Of a stretch of DNA of 64,000 bases, positions 34,886 through 43,770 are shown in pieces. A model generated the notes under the pieces. It was not told where the DNA came from. It saw only the letters and a program-made list of their open reading frames with translations, and did not search any database. The position numbers were made by a program, and so were the translations under genes. The number at the start of each line of letters is the position of its first letter. Position 1 is the first letter of the stretch. Origin of the DNA: Rhodococcus ruber (GTDB lineage Bacteria > Actinomycetota > Actinomycetes > Mycobacteriales > Mycobacteriaceae); assembly GCF_027270735.1 (NCBI RefSeq), contig NZ_JAPWIJ010000006.1, positions 62,001-126,000 of the forward strand, read 5' to 3'.

Positions 34886-36376
34886 TCAGGAACCCACAGA
34901 GACCTTCGATCGGGGCCGACCGAACTTCATCGCCTTGTCCACGAGCTTGCCGTACCGCAGAACCGGCAGGTCACGGAAATAGTTCATCCGCAGCTTCCAC
35001 GGGGTTTCGCTGCCCTGCCTCGGGAAGTTGTCGACGGCCCGCAGCACGTAACCGGCGGCAAAATCGAGAAACGGTTCTTCGGCGACGGAGGGATCGCGTT
35101 CGAGCTCGACGGTGCTGTACCCGTTCTCGTCCATGTGAGCGAGAAGCCGCATGACGTAGTTCGACACCATGTCGGCCTTGAGCGTCCACGACGCGTTGGT
35201 GTACCCGACGACAAAAGCGAAGTTGGGGATGCCGGTGAGCATCATGCCCTTGTACGCCATGGTGCTGGGCAGATCCACGTCCTCACCGTCGACGCGGAAC
35301 GTCGCGCCGCCGAGTGCGGACAGGTTCAATCCCGTTGCGGTGACGACGATATCGGCGTCGAGGTGCTGGCCGGACTTCAACTTCAGGCCGGTCTCGGTGA
35401 AGCTGTCGATGTGATCGGTGACGATCGAGACCTCGTCCTTGCGGATCGAGCGGAACAGGTCGTTGTCGGGCACCAGGCACAGGCGCTGATCCCACGGGTT
35501 GTAGGACGGGGTGAAGTGCGTGTCGAGGTCGTATCCCTTCGGCAGCCAGCCCTCCTGCAGTTTCCGGATCCGCTTCTTCATGAATTCCGGGTACTTCTGA
35601 CTCAACGTGAAGATCAACATGGCCATCGACACGTTCTTGAGCCGGGTCACGCTGTACGCCAATTTCTTCGGCAGTCGCTTTCGCAGTGTCTGCGCGATCG
35701 GATCCTTGGACGGCAGCGAGAGGATGTAGCTCGGCGACCGCTGCAGCAACGTCACGTGCTCGGCCTCGCGAGCAAGGTTGGGAGCCAACGTAATTGCCGT
35801 TGCGCCACTGCCGATGACGACGATCTTCTTGCCCGCGTAGTCCAGATCCTCCGGCCAGTGCTGCGGGTGGATGACCTGCCCACCGAAATTCTCCTGGCCG
35901 GCGAACTCCGGACTGAAGCCCTTGTCGTAGTTGTAGTAACCGCTGCAGGAGAACACGAACGACGCGGTGATCGTGACTGTCTCGTCGGTATCGCTACGCT
36001 GCGCGGTCACCGTCCAGAACTGCTGCTCGGACGACCATTCGAGGGCAATCACCTTGTGGTGGTACCGAATGTGCTTGTCGACGCCTGCTTCTCGGGCAGT
36101 TTCGACGATGTAGTTGCGAATGTCGGTGCCGTCGGCGATGGACTTCTCGCCCATCCACGGCTTGAAGCTGTACCCCAGGGTGTACATGTCGGAATCGGAG
36201 CGAATACCGGGGTAGCGGAACAGATCCCACGTGCCACCGATCGCGCCGCGGCTCTCCAGGATGGTGTACGTCTTCCCGGGCAGATCGTGCCCGAGATGAC
36301 GCGCGGCCCCGATGCCGGACAGGCCGGCACCGATGATGAGGACATCGACCTCGGGGGTGGTCAGTACGGCAGTCAT
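34886..36376 (-). CDS. ethA: EthA-like Baeyer-Villiger/flavin monooxygenase
   Basis: 496 residues. FAD motif GAGLSGIGAARHL, GGTWDLFRYPGIRSDSDMYT, BVMO fingerprint FGGQVIHPQHWP, NADPH motif VIGSGATAITLA and TATGLNLSALGG are all present. Long identical stretches to M. tuberculosis EthA occur (for example KADxVSxxVxRLLxxMDxNG and the YNPWDQRLCLVP block). EthA oxidises ketones and thioamides and activates ethionamide. Here it is followed on the same strand by the oxidoreductase at 34189 and preceded by an SDR, with a divergent TetR, resembling an ethA/ethR locus with an inserted SDR. Confidence 0.94.
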   Translation of the reverse strand: MTAVLTTPEVDVLIIGAGLSGIGAARHLGHDLPGKTYTILESRGAIGGTWDLFRYPGIRSDSDMYTLGYSFKPWMGEKSIADGTDIRNYIVETAREAGVDKHIRYHHKVIALEWSSEQQFWTVTAQRSDTDETVTITASFVFSCSGYYNYDKGFSPEFAGQENFGGQVIHPQHWPEDLDYAGKKIVVIGSGATAITLAPNLAREAEHVTLLQRSPSYILSLPSKDPIAQTLRKRLPKKLAYSVTRLKNVSMAMLIFTLSQKYPEFMKKRIRKLQEGWLPKGYDLDTHFTPSYNPWDQRLCLVPDNDLFRSIRKDEVSIVTDHIDSFTETGLKLKSGQHLDADIVVTATGLNLSALGGATFRVDGEDVDLPSTMAYKGMMLTGIPNFAFVVGYTNASWTLKADMVSNYVMRLLAHMDENGYSTVELERDPSVAEEPFLDFAAGYVLRAVDNFPRQGSETPWKLRMNYFRDLPVLRYGKLVDKAMKFGRPRSKVSVGS

Positions 36377-36403
36377 ATCAGCAACGATTCCTTCGGTGGG
36401 GGG

Positions 36404-37270
36404 TCAGCTGGTCTTGTTGCGAGCGCTCTCGGACCTACCGAGGCGAGCTACTTCTTCGTCCATCTTGGGCAGGATGGTCGGCACGTGCGCCAGCATGCTG
36501 CGATCGCCGACGCGCGAGGTGATGACGGCCTTGAACCAGGACGCTGCACCCACCCAGCGCGGTACGTAGACGCGACGCTTGCGCTTGGCCAGACCGTCGA
36601 CGAACGCGTCGACACACTGCTCGACGGTCATCGTCTTCCCGAGGGGGCCGGGCAGTACCGCAAGCAAATCCTGGAATGCGGTGAGATCGGACTTCGCGTC
36701 CTGCACCATCGGGGTATCGATCCAGGCCATGTGGGCGGAGCCGACATCGACTCCTCGGTAGTTCACTTCCAGCCGAAGCGCATTCGCGAAATGCTCGGCC
36801 GCAGCCTTGCTCGCGTTGTAGGCCGCCAGACCGGGGCAGGGGGTGAACGCTGCCAGCGAGGAGACGACGAGGATGTAGCCGTTGCGTTCTATCAGCGACG
36901 GTAGTGCGGCGCGGACGGTGTTGAACACGCCCATCACGTTGATGTCCATGACCCGCTGGAACGTGGCCGGATCCACCTGCATGATCGATCCGTAGCTGGC
37001 GATACCCGCGTTGGCGAGCACCAGATCGATACCCCCGTAGGCCGCGATACCGCCGTCGACTGCGCGCTGCATGTCGTCCAGATTTCGGACGTCGGCGACG
37101 AACGCCTCGGCCTTCAGCTGCGTCGCCAGCTCGCGCAGCGGGGCCTCGTCGACGTCGACGAGTACCAGCCGGGCACCTTTGCCTGCCAGGTCACGTGCAG
37201 TGGCGGCACCGATTCCCCGTGCTGCTCCGGTGATCAGAACCACCTTGTTCCGTAGCGTCGACGCCGCCAT
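36404..37270 (-). CDS. SDR oxidoreductase operonic with EthA-like monooxygenase
   Basis: 288 residues. TGAARGIGAATARDLAGKGA cofactor loop, LANAGIASYG, Ser in LVVSSLAAFTP, YNASK catalytic pair and a C-terminal helical tail (VYVPRWVGAASWFKAV). It probably interconverts an alcohol and ketone with NAD(P). Since it leads into the EthA-like gene (27 bp gap), it may supply the ketone that the monooxygenase oxidises (inference). Confidence 0.93.
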   Translation of the reverse strand: MAASTLRNKVVLITGAARGIGAATARDLAGKGARLVLVDVDEAPLRELATQLKAEAFVADVRNLDDMQRAVDGGIAAYGGIDLVLANAGIASYGSIMQVDPATFQRVMDINVMGVFNTVRAALPSLIERNGYILVVSSLAAFTPCPGLAAYNASKAAAEHFANALRLEVNYRGVDVGSAHMAWIDTPMVQDAKSDLTAFQDLLAVLPGPLGKTMTVEQCVDAFVDGLAKRKRRVYVPRWVGAASWFKAVITSRVGDRSMLAHVPTILPKMDEEVARLGRSESARNKTS

Positions 37271-37315
37271 GTGCTCCCCCTCGATCCGAATGCTTGTCTG
37301 CGAACACTTTGCATC

Positions 37316-37333
37316 TGATACCGAGCGGTGTCA
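37316..37333. promoter_or_regulatory. Candidate TetR operator in the SDR/TetR divergent region
   Basis: Arms TGATACC (37316-37322) and GGTGTCA (37327-37333) are complementary at 6 of 7 positions around a 4-bp centre. The site lies 10 bp before the TetR GTG and 45 bp before the divergent SDR start. Confidence 0.45.
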
Positions 37334-37343
37334 AGATCTGTGT

Positions 37344-37988
37344 GTGACTACGCATCACAGTGAAGTCGGCCGCACCTACCGAGGTGCCGATCCGCAACAG
37401 CGGCAGCAGGAGCGTCGGATACGCCTGCTCGACGCAGCCGTCGAAGTCTTCGGCACCACCGGCTATCGGACCGCAACGGTGGAGAAGGTGTGCAGCGAGG
37501 CGGGCCTGACCAAGCGCTACTTCTACGAGTCGTTCACCAACAGCGAGGACCTGCTGATGGCGACCTATGCCCGCGCCACCGACGCCATGCGCGAGAGCAT
37601 TCTCGCCGGAGCTGCCGCAGAGACGAACTCCAGCGAGCAGGTGCTCCGCGGAGCCCTCACCGGCTTCTTCACGTTTGTCGCCGAACAGCCCAAGTCTGCA
37701 CGCATCGCCTTCGTGGAAATCCTCGGCGTATCGCCCACCGTCGACGCGCTGTACCGCAAGACCACCACCTCGTTCTCCGCGACGGTGCTACAGGTGGCCG
37801 AGACCGTCGGGTCCAGCCGTGGCCTGGCCGGGCCCAACCGTCGAACACTGGCGATGGGACTGGTGGGTGCGGTCCTCACCATCGCTCAGCAATGGCTGCT
37901 GTCCACCGAACGCGAACCCCTGGACTCGGTGATAGCCAGTGCCCACACCATCCTGGCCGCGGTGGTGTTCGGACGCGTCGACGGCTGA
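37344..37988 (+). CDS. TetR-family regulator (EthR-like position)
   Basis: 214 residues from GTG 37344. The N-terminal HTH reads RIRLLDAAVEVFGTTGYRTA followed by VCSEAGLTKRYFYESFTNSE; the C-terminal helical domain binds an unknown ligand. It is divergent from the SDR/EthA-like operon, the arrangement of ethR to ethA in M. tuberculosis. The palindrome between the two starts is the likely operator. Confidence 0.92.
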   Translation: MTTHHSEVGRTYRGADPQQRQQERRIRLLDAAVEVFGTTGYRTATVEKVCSEAGLTKRYFYESFTNSEDLLMATYARATDAMRESILAGAAAETNSSEQVLRGALTGFFTFVAEQPKSARIAFVEILGVSPTVDALYRKTTTSFSATVLQVAETVGSSRGLAGPNRRTLAMGLVGAVLTIAQQWLLSTEREPLDSVIASAHTILAAVVFGRVDG

Positions 37989-37995
37989 GCAGCTG

Positions 37996-38997
37996 TCACT
38001 CCCTGCTCTGCAGCGGTTCCACAGGCTCGTCCGCGGTGGCGCGTTCACCGGATTTGACGACGACAACACCGAGCAGGATCAGTGCGCCACCGGCGAGTTG
38101 GATCGGTGCCGGTGCTTGACCGAGTAGCAGCCACGCGAACACCAGTGCCGCAACAACTTCCATCAGACCCATGAACGACGCCAGCCTCGAGCCGAGGCGT
38201 CGACCCGCGGCGATCCCGAGGACGTAGGCAAGCGCTGCCGTCACCACTCCGAGCCCGATGATCGGAACCCACCACGGCACAACGGCATCGACGAAGGTGA
38301 CATCGGTCAGCGGGGCTGCGAACGGCACGATTCCGACGAGCCCGGCAACCAGCAGGATCAGCCCGCCCGCGAGCAACCCTCCGCCTGCGAGCACGATCGG
38401 CGGAAGTCCGTTGCTCTCGTCGGCAGAGAGCACCCAGTAGACGGCTGCACCGGCCATCGCGCCGAGTGCCCACAGCACGCCGACGGTATCGACGTCGGCA
38501 CCGGAGATCAGGTCGAGCACGAGCACCAGACCCATTGCGGCCAACAGTGCACCCACCAGGGTCAGGCGGCCCGGGCGTTGGTGATGGCGGAACCACATCC
38601 ACCCGATGACGGCCACCGGCGAGGTGAATTCGATGAGCAGCGCTACACCCACCTCCATGCGACCGACCGCGTTGAAGAAGGCGAGTTGACAGCCTGCGAC
38701 CGCGAACGCTCCGTACGCCGCGATCAGCTTCCAGTTCTTGGCCAGCAGCCTCCAGCGGCCGCGTAGCGCCAGGATCGACGGAATCAGCAACACCGCTGCC
38801 GCCAACAGAATCCGCGCGGTCACCGCGGCCCCGGCCGTCCAGCCGGCGTCGAGCAATCCCGTGGCGAGTGAGCCGGAAAGCCCGAAGGACGCGGCCGAGA
38901 GCAACGCGAACCCGAGCCCCGAAAGCCGGCGCGAGCGCGCAGCAGCGTCGTGGGTGGCCGCGAGATCCACCGTCGTGTCATGAGTGTAAGCCGTCAT
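37996..38997 (-). CDS. EamA (DMT superfamily) exporter, RhtA-like
   Basis: 333 residues from ATG 38997. About ten hydrophobic helices are arranged as two EamA repeats; the first repeat contains FGLSGSLATGLLDAGWTAGA and the second has WVLSADESNGLPP then GVVTAALAYVLGIAAGRRLG. It should export small metabolites or amino acids. It is divergent from a CGNR-type regulator with 39 bp between starts. A longer frame upstream to 39882 is antisense to that regulator and was rejected. Confidence 0.92.
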   Translation of the reverse strand: MTAYTHDTTVDLAATHDAAARSRRLSGLGFALLSAASFGLSGSLATGLLDAGWTAGAAVTARILLAAAVLLIPSILALRGRWRLLAKNWKLIAAYGAFAVAGCQLAFFNAVGRMEVGVALLIEFTSPVAVIGWMWFRHHQRPGRLTLVGALLAAMGLVLVLDLISGADVDTVGVLWALGAMAGAAVYWVLSADESNGLPPIVLAGGGLLAGGLILLVAGLVGIVPFAAPLTDVTFVDAVVPWWVPIIGLGVVTAALAYVLGIAAGRRLGSRLASFMGLMEVVAALVFAWLLLGQAPAPIQLAGGALILLGVVVVKSGERATADEPVEPLQSRE

Positions 38998-39036
38998 GAC
39001 ATGTGACAGTAGAGACCGACTTGGTAAGGTGTCAAC

Positions 39037-39570
39037 ATGCTTTTTGCTCATGACGCAGAACTGTCGCTTCTGTCCGCCGTGGCATTGGTCAATTCCGCTG
39101 AGGATCCGGACACGTTGACCACACGCAGCGAGCTGGCCGAGTTCATCACCGAGCAGGGCTACTCCGGGCGGTTCGACGGCGACGACGCAGAGCTGGACGC
39201 CGTCCGGGCCCTGCGACCGACGCTGCGAGCGCTGCTCACCAGCAGCCGCGACGACGCAGTCGTCGAGGTGAACCGCCTGCTGGCCGAGTCCTCTGCGCTG
39301 CCGCGTCTGGTGCGTCACGGGGACCTCGACTGGCACATCCACGCTGTGGCCGACGACAGTCCGCTCGCGACCCGCATCGTCGTAGAAACCGCAATGGCGA
39401 TGATCGACGTCATCCGCGCCGACGAGCTGTCCCGCTTCGACGTCTGTGCCGACCCCGATTGCAACGGGCTGGTTCTCGACCTCTCCAGAAACCGCTCTCG
39501 CCGGTTCTGCAGCACAACCTGCGGCAACCGTGCGGCGGTCGCCGCGTACCGGGCACGCAAGGCCCAGTAG
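39037..39570 (+). CDS. CGNR zinc-finger (ABATE/CGNR) transcriptional regulator, divergent from EamA exporter
   Basis: 177 residues. The C-terminal zinc finger reads CADPDCNGLVLDLSRNRSRR then FCSTTCGNRAAVAAYRARKA, with the CGNR motif intact. The N-terminal ABATE-type domain (residues 1-130) is helical and probably senses a ligand. The family is a set of small DNA-binding proteins linked to exporters. It probably represses or activates the divergent EamA exporter. Weak TGACA/TGTCA arms flank the 39-bp gap. Confidence 0.9.
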   Translation: MLFAHDAELSLLSAVALVNSAEDPDTLTTRSELAEFITEQGYSGRFDGDDAELDAVRALRPTLRALLTSSRDDAVVEVNRLLAESSALPRLVRHGDLDWHIHAVADDSPLATRIVVETAMAMIDVIRADELSRFDVCADPDCNGLVLDLSRNRSRRFCSTTCGNRAAVAAYRARKAQ

Positions 39571-39652
39571 CGGAGGGCTCCTCGAGGCCGACGGCATAGT
39601 CGACGGACTTCCGGGTATCCGGGGATGGAACTTAGCGAGAGGAACATCCCCC

Positions 39653-39964
39653 ATGGTCGAGAAAAGGCCTTCCAAGACAAGCTGGGCACGTGCGGTCGAG
39701 AACATGTTGGCCGTCATCTTGATTTTCGCCGGAATCGCGGCCGCAGGCGGTCTGATCGCCGCCTTGGCGGGCGGCTTCGAAGGGTGGGCCATCGTTGCCG
39801 GTGTCACCGTCGTCGTGCTGTTCGGTGCCGCATTCTTCGCTGTTCGAGACGGTGCCCGACGGCGCGCCCGGGAAATCGACACCGTCGTCTACGCACCCGA
39901 CAGCACCGACCAACTGTTCGACGTGGATCCGAACACCGGTGAACGCACTCCCCACCGCGAATAG
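39653..39964 (+). CDS. Small two-helix membrane protein
   Basis: 103 residues from ATG 39653. A basic N-terminus is followed by two hydrophobic helices (LAVILIFAGIAAAGGLIAAL and IVAGVTVVVLFGAAFFAV), then a charged tail RDGARRRAREIDTVV and DPNTGERTPHRE. No family is recognised. It stands 82 bp after the CGNR gene, so co-transcription is uncertain. Confidence 0.75.
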   Translation: MVEKRPSKTSWARAVENMLAVILIFAGIAAAGGLIAALAGGFEGWAIVAGVTVVVLFGAAFFAVRDGARRRAREIDTVVYAPDSTDQLFDVDPNTGERTPHRE

Positions 39965-39997
39965 TTCGACGTGCTGTGCTTTCGGTGAATCACGAGG

Positions 39998-41095
39998 TCA
40001 TGATGGGACCGATTCGAGACGCACCATCGAATCGGTCCCGAGGAAGAACACCCCGGACCGCGTCTCGACGATCGAACCCGACTCCGTGAATCCGTCGGAT
40101 CTTTCGGGCAGTGGCCATCGCCACCGCACGTCGTCCGATTCCGTGGTGGCGACGAGCGCGTTCTCCTCGAACGAATAAGCGGTGTTGCCGACGGTCGTCT
40201 CGGACGCGTACGGATCACGCAGCGTCCACACGTCCGCACCGCCTGCGTCGACGATGGTTGCGTCGGAATTCAATTCGAGCCCCTCGAGCGGCGCACCGGT
40301 CTGCGGATCGAAGAACGTCGCCTCGCCGCCGAGGGTGACGAGACCACGCCCATCGGACACGTGAATCAGCGGGCCCTCGACGCCATCCCAGCCCGCGAAG
40401 GACGTGATCGGGCGCGACCACATCCGATCGAGGGCATCGATGGAACCACCGTGCAGCACCGATTCGCCGTCCTCGGGGTTGCCCTCGAGCAGGAAGACGG
40501 ACTGCCCGTCGCTCTCGATGGCGTACGGGAACCAGGCTTCGGGGATCGGCGTTCTCCGTGCCTCCCCGTCGTCCACGCCGATCCTCACGATCGACGGGAC
40601 GTCGGAATAGGAATCCAGACAGACGATGTCGGTGCCCACAGGCTCGCTTGCGCATTGGTCGACATTGCCGGGTGACTTCTTCCAGCGGACATCGCCGCCC
40701 TCGGCATCGATGGCCACGAACTCGATCGAATCCACGGAATACGATCGAGGATTCGGCAGTCCCGCTGCAGTGACGAGAACATCACCGACGTCGATCACCC
40801 CGGTGACGCTCGAATCGAATTGCAGATTTGCTGCGGGAGAACGAAATTCGGCGAATTTGCGTCCGTAGACTGTCTCCACGTCGATCTGCCACGTCGGGTC
40901 GAGGATGGGCCCGGCCAATGCCTGCGTACTGGTCGTCTCCTCCGAGAATGTCGGTGTCATCGCCTGGATATCCGACGGCTGTTCGACGGGAACATCCTGC
41001 ATCGATACCACGACGACTGCAGCGACGACGGATACGGCGGCGACAGCGACCGCAACTCCTGCGCCGATTGTGGACCTTCTCTGCGAATCGGTCAT
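39998..41095 (-). CDS. Membrane-anchored beta-propeller (PQQ-like) protein
   Basis: 365 residues from ATG 41095. A single N-terminal membrane anchor (AGVAVAVAAVSVVAAVVVVS at about 12-31) precedes an extracytoplasmic part. Its repeats resemble PQQ/WD-type blades (for example VDVGDVLVTAAGLPNPR, AIDAEGGDVRWKKSPG and TLGGEATFFDPQTGAPLEGL). There is no catalytic motif. The start overlaps the stop of the upstream gene by 4 bp (ATGA), so the two anchored proteins are translationally coupled. The function is unknown; a surface receptor or quality-control role is possible. Confidence 0.85.
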   Translation of the reverse strand: MTDSQRRSTIGAGVAVAVAAVSVVAAVVVVSMQDVPVEQPSDIQAMTPTFSEETTSTQALAGPILDPTWQIDVETVYGRKFAEFRSPAANLQFDSSVTGVIDVGDVLVTAAGLPNPRSYSVDSIEFVAIDAEGGDVRWKKSPGNVDQCASEPVGTDIVCLDSYSDVPSIVRIGVDDGEARRTPIPEAWFPYAIESDGQSVFLLEGNPEDGESVLHGGSIDALDRMWSRPITSFAGWDGVEGPLIHVSDGRGLVTLGGEATFFDPQTGAPLEGLELNSDATIVDAGGADVWTLRDPYASETTVGNTAYSFEENALVATTESDDVRWRWPLPERSDGFTESGSIVETRSGVFFLGTDSMVRLESVPS

Positions 41096-42441
41096 GGCCA
41101 CTGCGCAATCGGAGCCTGCGCCACAGCATCGAGCACCTCGAAAGACAGTGGTTCCGGCAACACCAGCGGTGCGTACTGGGTGGGCTCGAGGTCGACCGTC
41201 GAGCGGACCGACACCTGCACCCCGGACGGTCGTGTCACCGTCACCGAACGGGTGAGCTGTGTGGCGCCGTCCTCGGAGACGAAGCTGTTCATGATGTCGG
41301 CGTCGTAACTTTCGACCACCGAACCGTCGGGCAGCGTTCGTGTTTCGATGACGGGGCCGTACGCGGACTCTGGATCGTAGGGATCGAGTGGCACCGGAAG
41401 TTCCATACCTCCGGCCACGGAAATGGACATCGCGATATCGGTACCGACAACTTCGAGATCGGTGCACACCCCAGAGCCGTAATAGCCGGGAACAAGGGAC
41501 CCGATCGGTCGATCGAGCCGCGGCGCGTCGGGCAGCGACTCCCACGCGATCGTCAACGCGTCGTTCGCCGCGGCGACGGAATCGGCCCGAACATCCTGTG
41601 AAGTTCCGGAATCCGATGTCCAGAGACTGCAATCCTCACGTGGTGCAGCACTTCCCGCCGGCGCAGCGACCGTGACACGCAGATCCGGCAGCGCCGCGAT
41701 GTCGGCCAGCTCGGATGCCTCCAGTGGAAACTCGTCCGATTCGGTGTCCGTGAGATTGGCGGTCACCTGCGTCCCGTCCGGATGATAGGCGGTGGCCGTG
41801 CGGAAGTGAGTTCGGTTACCGCCGTACTCGTACCAATTGTCGTTGGTGTCGACGACGGTGCCGTCGGAGTTGCTGGTTCGCGCATCGAGAGCGCCTGCGA
41901 CACAGGCGGGTACGCCGGTCTCGGACGGCCGAACGTCGACGCTTGCGTACGCAGACGAGTCGGCCCGGGTCAATGTTCCCGTCGCGCTCGTGCTGGGCTC
42001 GAAGCCCTCCGGTGCAGTACCGCCGAGGTCGTCGATCGGTTGGAAGGTCAGAGACTGGGATGGGGCGGCCAGTTCGACGGTGACGTCCGTTGGTAGCGCG
42101 GCGAGAACGGCGTCGGACATGGCACCGGCCTTACCCGAGGTGAGCCACGGATAGGCGGGATCGTCGTAGGACGGAGTCTCGCCTCCGATGGACGACGAAG
42201 ATACGAAGATTGCACCCTCACTCGACGGGGGCGGCTCGACCTCCGAACAGCCCGGGATGTCCACCGGATACTCGATCGGCTCGGACACAACTTCGGAATC
42301 ACCGACGGCAACAGCCGACTCCGGCGATCGAAGCAGGCCGGCCGCGACGACACCGAGGGCCACCACCGTGACGATGACAGAGATGTCGATGATGGCGTCG
42401 CATCTTCTACCGTCGGGCACGAGACGACAATACAGACCCAA
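41092..42441 (-). CDS. Membrane-anchored secreted protein of unknown function, coupled to beta-propeller protein
   Basis: 449 residues. A short cytoplasmic N-terminus is followed by one membrane helix (IIDISVIVTVVALGVVAAGL at about 17-36), then a Ser/Thr/Asp-rich exterior domain with paired cysteines and Trp/Tyr-rich segments (YDDPAYPWLTSGKAG, NDNWYEYGGNRTHFRT). No known domain is recognised. It precedes the beta-propeller gene with a 4-bp stop/start overlap, suggesting the two extracytoplasmic proteins form a pair. Confidence 0.85.
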   Translation of the reverse strand: MGLYCRLVPDGRRCDAIIDISVIVTVVALGVVAAGLLRSPESAVAVGDSEVVSEPIEYPVDIPGCSEVEPPPSSEGAIFVSSSSIGGETPSYDDPAYPWLTSGKAGAMSDAVLAALPTDVTVELAAPSQSLTFQPIDDLGGTAPEGFEPSTSATGTLTRADSSAYASVDVRPSETGVPACVAGALDARTSNSDGTVVDTNDNWYEYGGNRTHFRTATAYHPDGTQVTANLTDTESDEFPLEASELADIAALPDLRVTVAAPAGSAAPREDCSLWTSDSGTSQDVRADSVAAANDALTIAWESLPDAPRLDRPIGSLVPGYYGSGVCTDLEVVGTDIAMSISVAGGMELPVPLDPYDPESAYGPVIETRTLPDGSVVESYDADIMNSFVSEDGATQLTRSVTVTRPSGVQVSVRSTVDLEPTQYAPLVLPEPLSFEVLDAVAQAPIAQWP

Positions 42442-42620
42442 AGGAAGGTTTTGGCGCTGTTGCGTTGACGATCGGTCGAGTGCGACAACCTATCGTTCCA
42501 GCTCACCGAGGTTGCTCTGCATCCTACCGGTCACGACGACCGCACTGCGTTCACCTCGAATACATCACCGAGTGTTGGCATGGGGCCATCAAATTCGACA
42601 GCACCAGGTGAGGGGTTGCG

Positions 42621-43742
42621 GTGGCCCGAATACAGCTCGAATCCGTCTCCAAGAAGTTCGGCAGCAGCTACGCGTTGACGGAGATACATCTCGACATCGC
42701 CGACGGCGAATTCCTGGTTCTACTCGGACCGAGCGGCTGCGGGAAGTCGACCCTGCTTCGACTGGTCGCAGGCCTGGCCCAGCCGAGCGGCGGCCGAATT
42801 CTGCTCGATGGCACAGACATCACAGTCGTGCCGCCGCGTGACCGAGACCTTGCGATGGTGTTTCAGAGCTACGCGCTCTATCCGCACCTGAGCGTGGCCA
42901 AGAACATCGGCTTCCCGCTTCGGTCACGCAAATTCTCCCGTAGACGCATTGCGGATTCGGTGGCCTCCGTTGCCACGGCCCTCGATCTGAGCGAGCTGTT
43001 GAACAGACGACCGGCCGAACTCTCCGGTGGGCAGCGGCAGCGAGTTGCTTTGGCTCGGGCCATGGTTCGAGATCCCGGCGCGTTTCTGATGGACGAGCCC
43101 CTGTCCAATCTCGACGCCAAGCTTCGCAGTGCCACCCGCACCGAGTTGATCGAACTGCATCGGCGAATCGGCACCACCTTCCTCTACGTCACACACGATC
43201 AGGTGGAGGCCATGACGATGGCGACGCGAATCGCGCTGATGGACAACGGCCGCATCGAACAGGTCGGCACACCGTCCGAGCTCTACGACACCCCGAAATC
43301 GGTCTTCGTGGCCGGATTCCTCGGTGCCCCGCCGATGAACCTGTTCGACGCCACCGTCACGGCGCATCGAGGCGAACTTCACGCCGTGGCTCCAGGAGTG
43401 AACATTCCCCTGGGGATCGTGGCGGGCGCACATACCGATCAGCCGGTCACAGTCGGCATCAGGCCGGAGAAGATGCACATCACGGACGCATCCACTCGCC
43501 TTCAAGCCGACGTCACGACGGTGGAGAACCTCGGCAGCGAGGAGCTCGTCCACATTCGTGCAGGCTCGAACACGTTGTGCATCCGAGCTTCTCGACCGTC
43601 TCCGGCCCGCGTCGGAAGCCCGATCTCCATCCGGGTCGAGCCCGCGGACGTGCATCTGTTCGACCCCGAAACCGGGCGGCGCCTGATCTGGGCGCCCGAG
43701 GACACACCTGCCCGAGACCGATCACCGCTTTACGTGGCGTAA
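42621..43742 (+). CDS. ABC transporter ATP-binding protein, sugar/glycerophosphodiester importer (UgpC/MsmK-like)
   Basis: 373 residues from GTG 42621, with GAGGGG upstream. Walker A GPSGCGKST at about 36-44, Q-loop in VFQSYALYPHLS, signature LSGGQRQRVALARAM, Walker B FLMDEPLSNLDAKL and H-loop VTHDQVEAMTMA are all intact. A C-terminal MalK/UgpC-type regulatory OB-domain follows (GIRPEKMH). It drives the importer made by the next genes. Unusually, the ATPase gene leads the operon rather than ending it. Confidence 0.95.
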   Translation: MARIQLESVSKKFGSSYALTEIHLDIADGEFLVLLGPSGCGKSTLLRLVAGLAQPSGGRILLDGTDITVVPPRDRDLAMVFQSYALYPHLSVAKNIGFPLRSRKFSRRRIADSVASVATALDLSELLNRRPAELSGGQRQRVALARAMVRDPGAFLMDEPLSNLDAKLRSATRTELIELHRRIGTTFLYVTHDQVEAMTMATRIALMDNGRIEQVGTPSELYDTPKSVFVAGFLGAPPMNLFDATVTAHRGELHAVAPGVNIPLGIVAGAHTDQPVTVGIRPEKMHITDASTRLQADVTTVENLGSEELVHIRAGSNTLCIRASRPSPARVGSPISIRVEPADVHLFDPETGRRLIWAPEDTPARDRSPLYVA

Positions 43743-43770
43743 CCATCCCACTCCCCTCATCGAACGGAAA

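Noticed and set aside
34586-36904. Plus-strand open frame of 772 codons opposite the EthA-like gene and SDR
   Set aside because: Spans two well supported minus-strand genes and shows no family motif.
39001-39037. TGACA/TGTCA arms as a confident CGNR operator
   Set aside because: Only 5-bp arms with 21-bp spacing; too weak to list as a feature.
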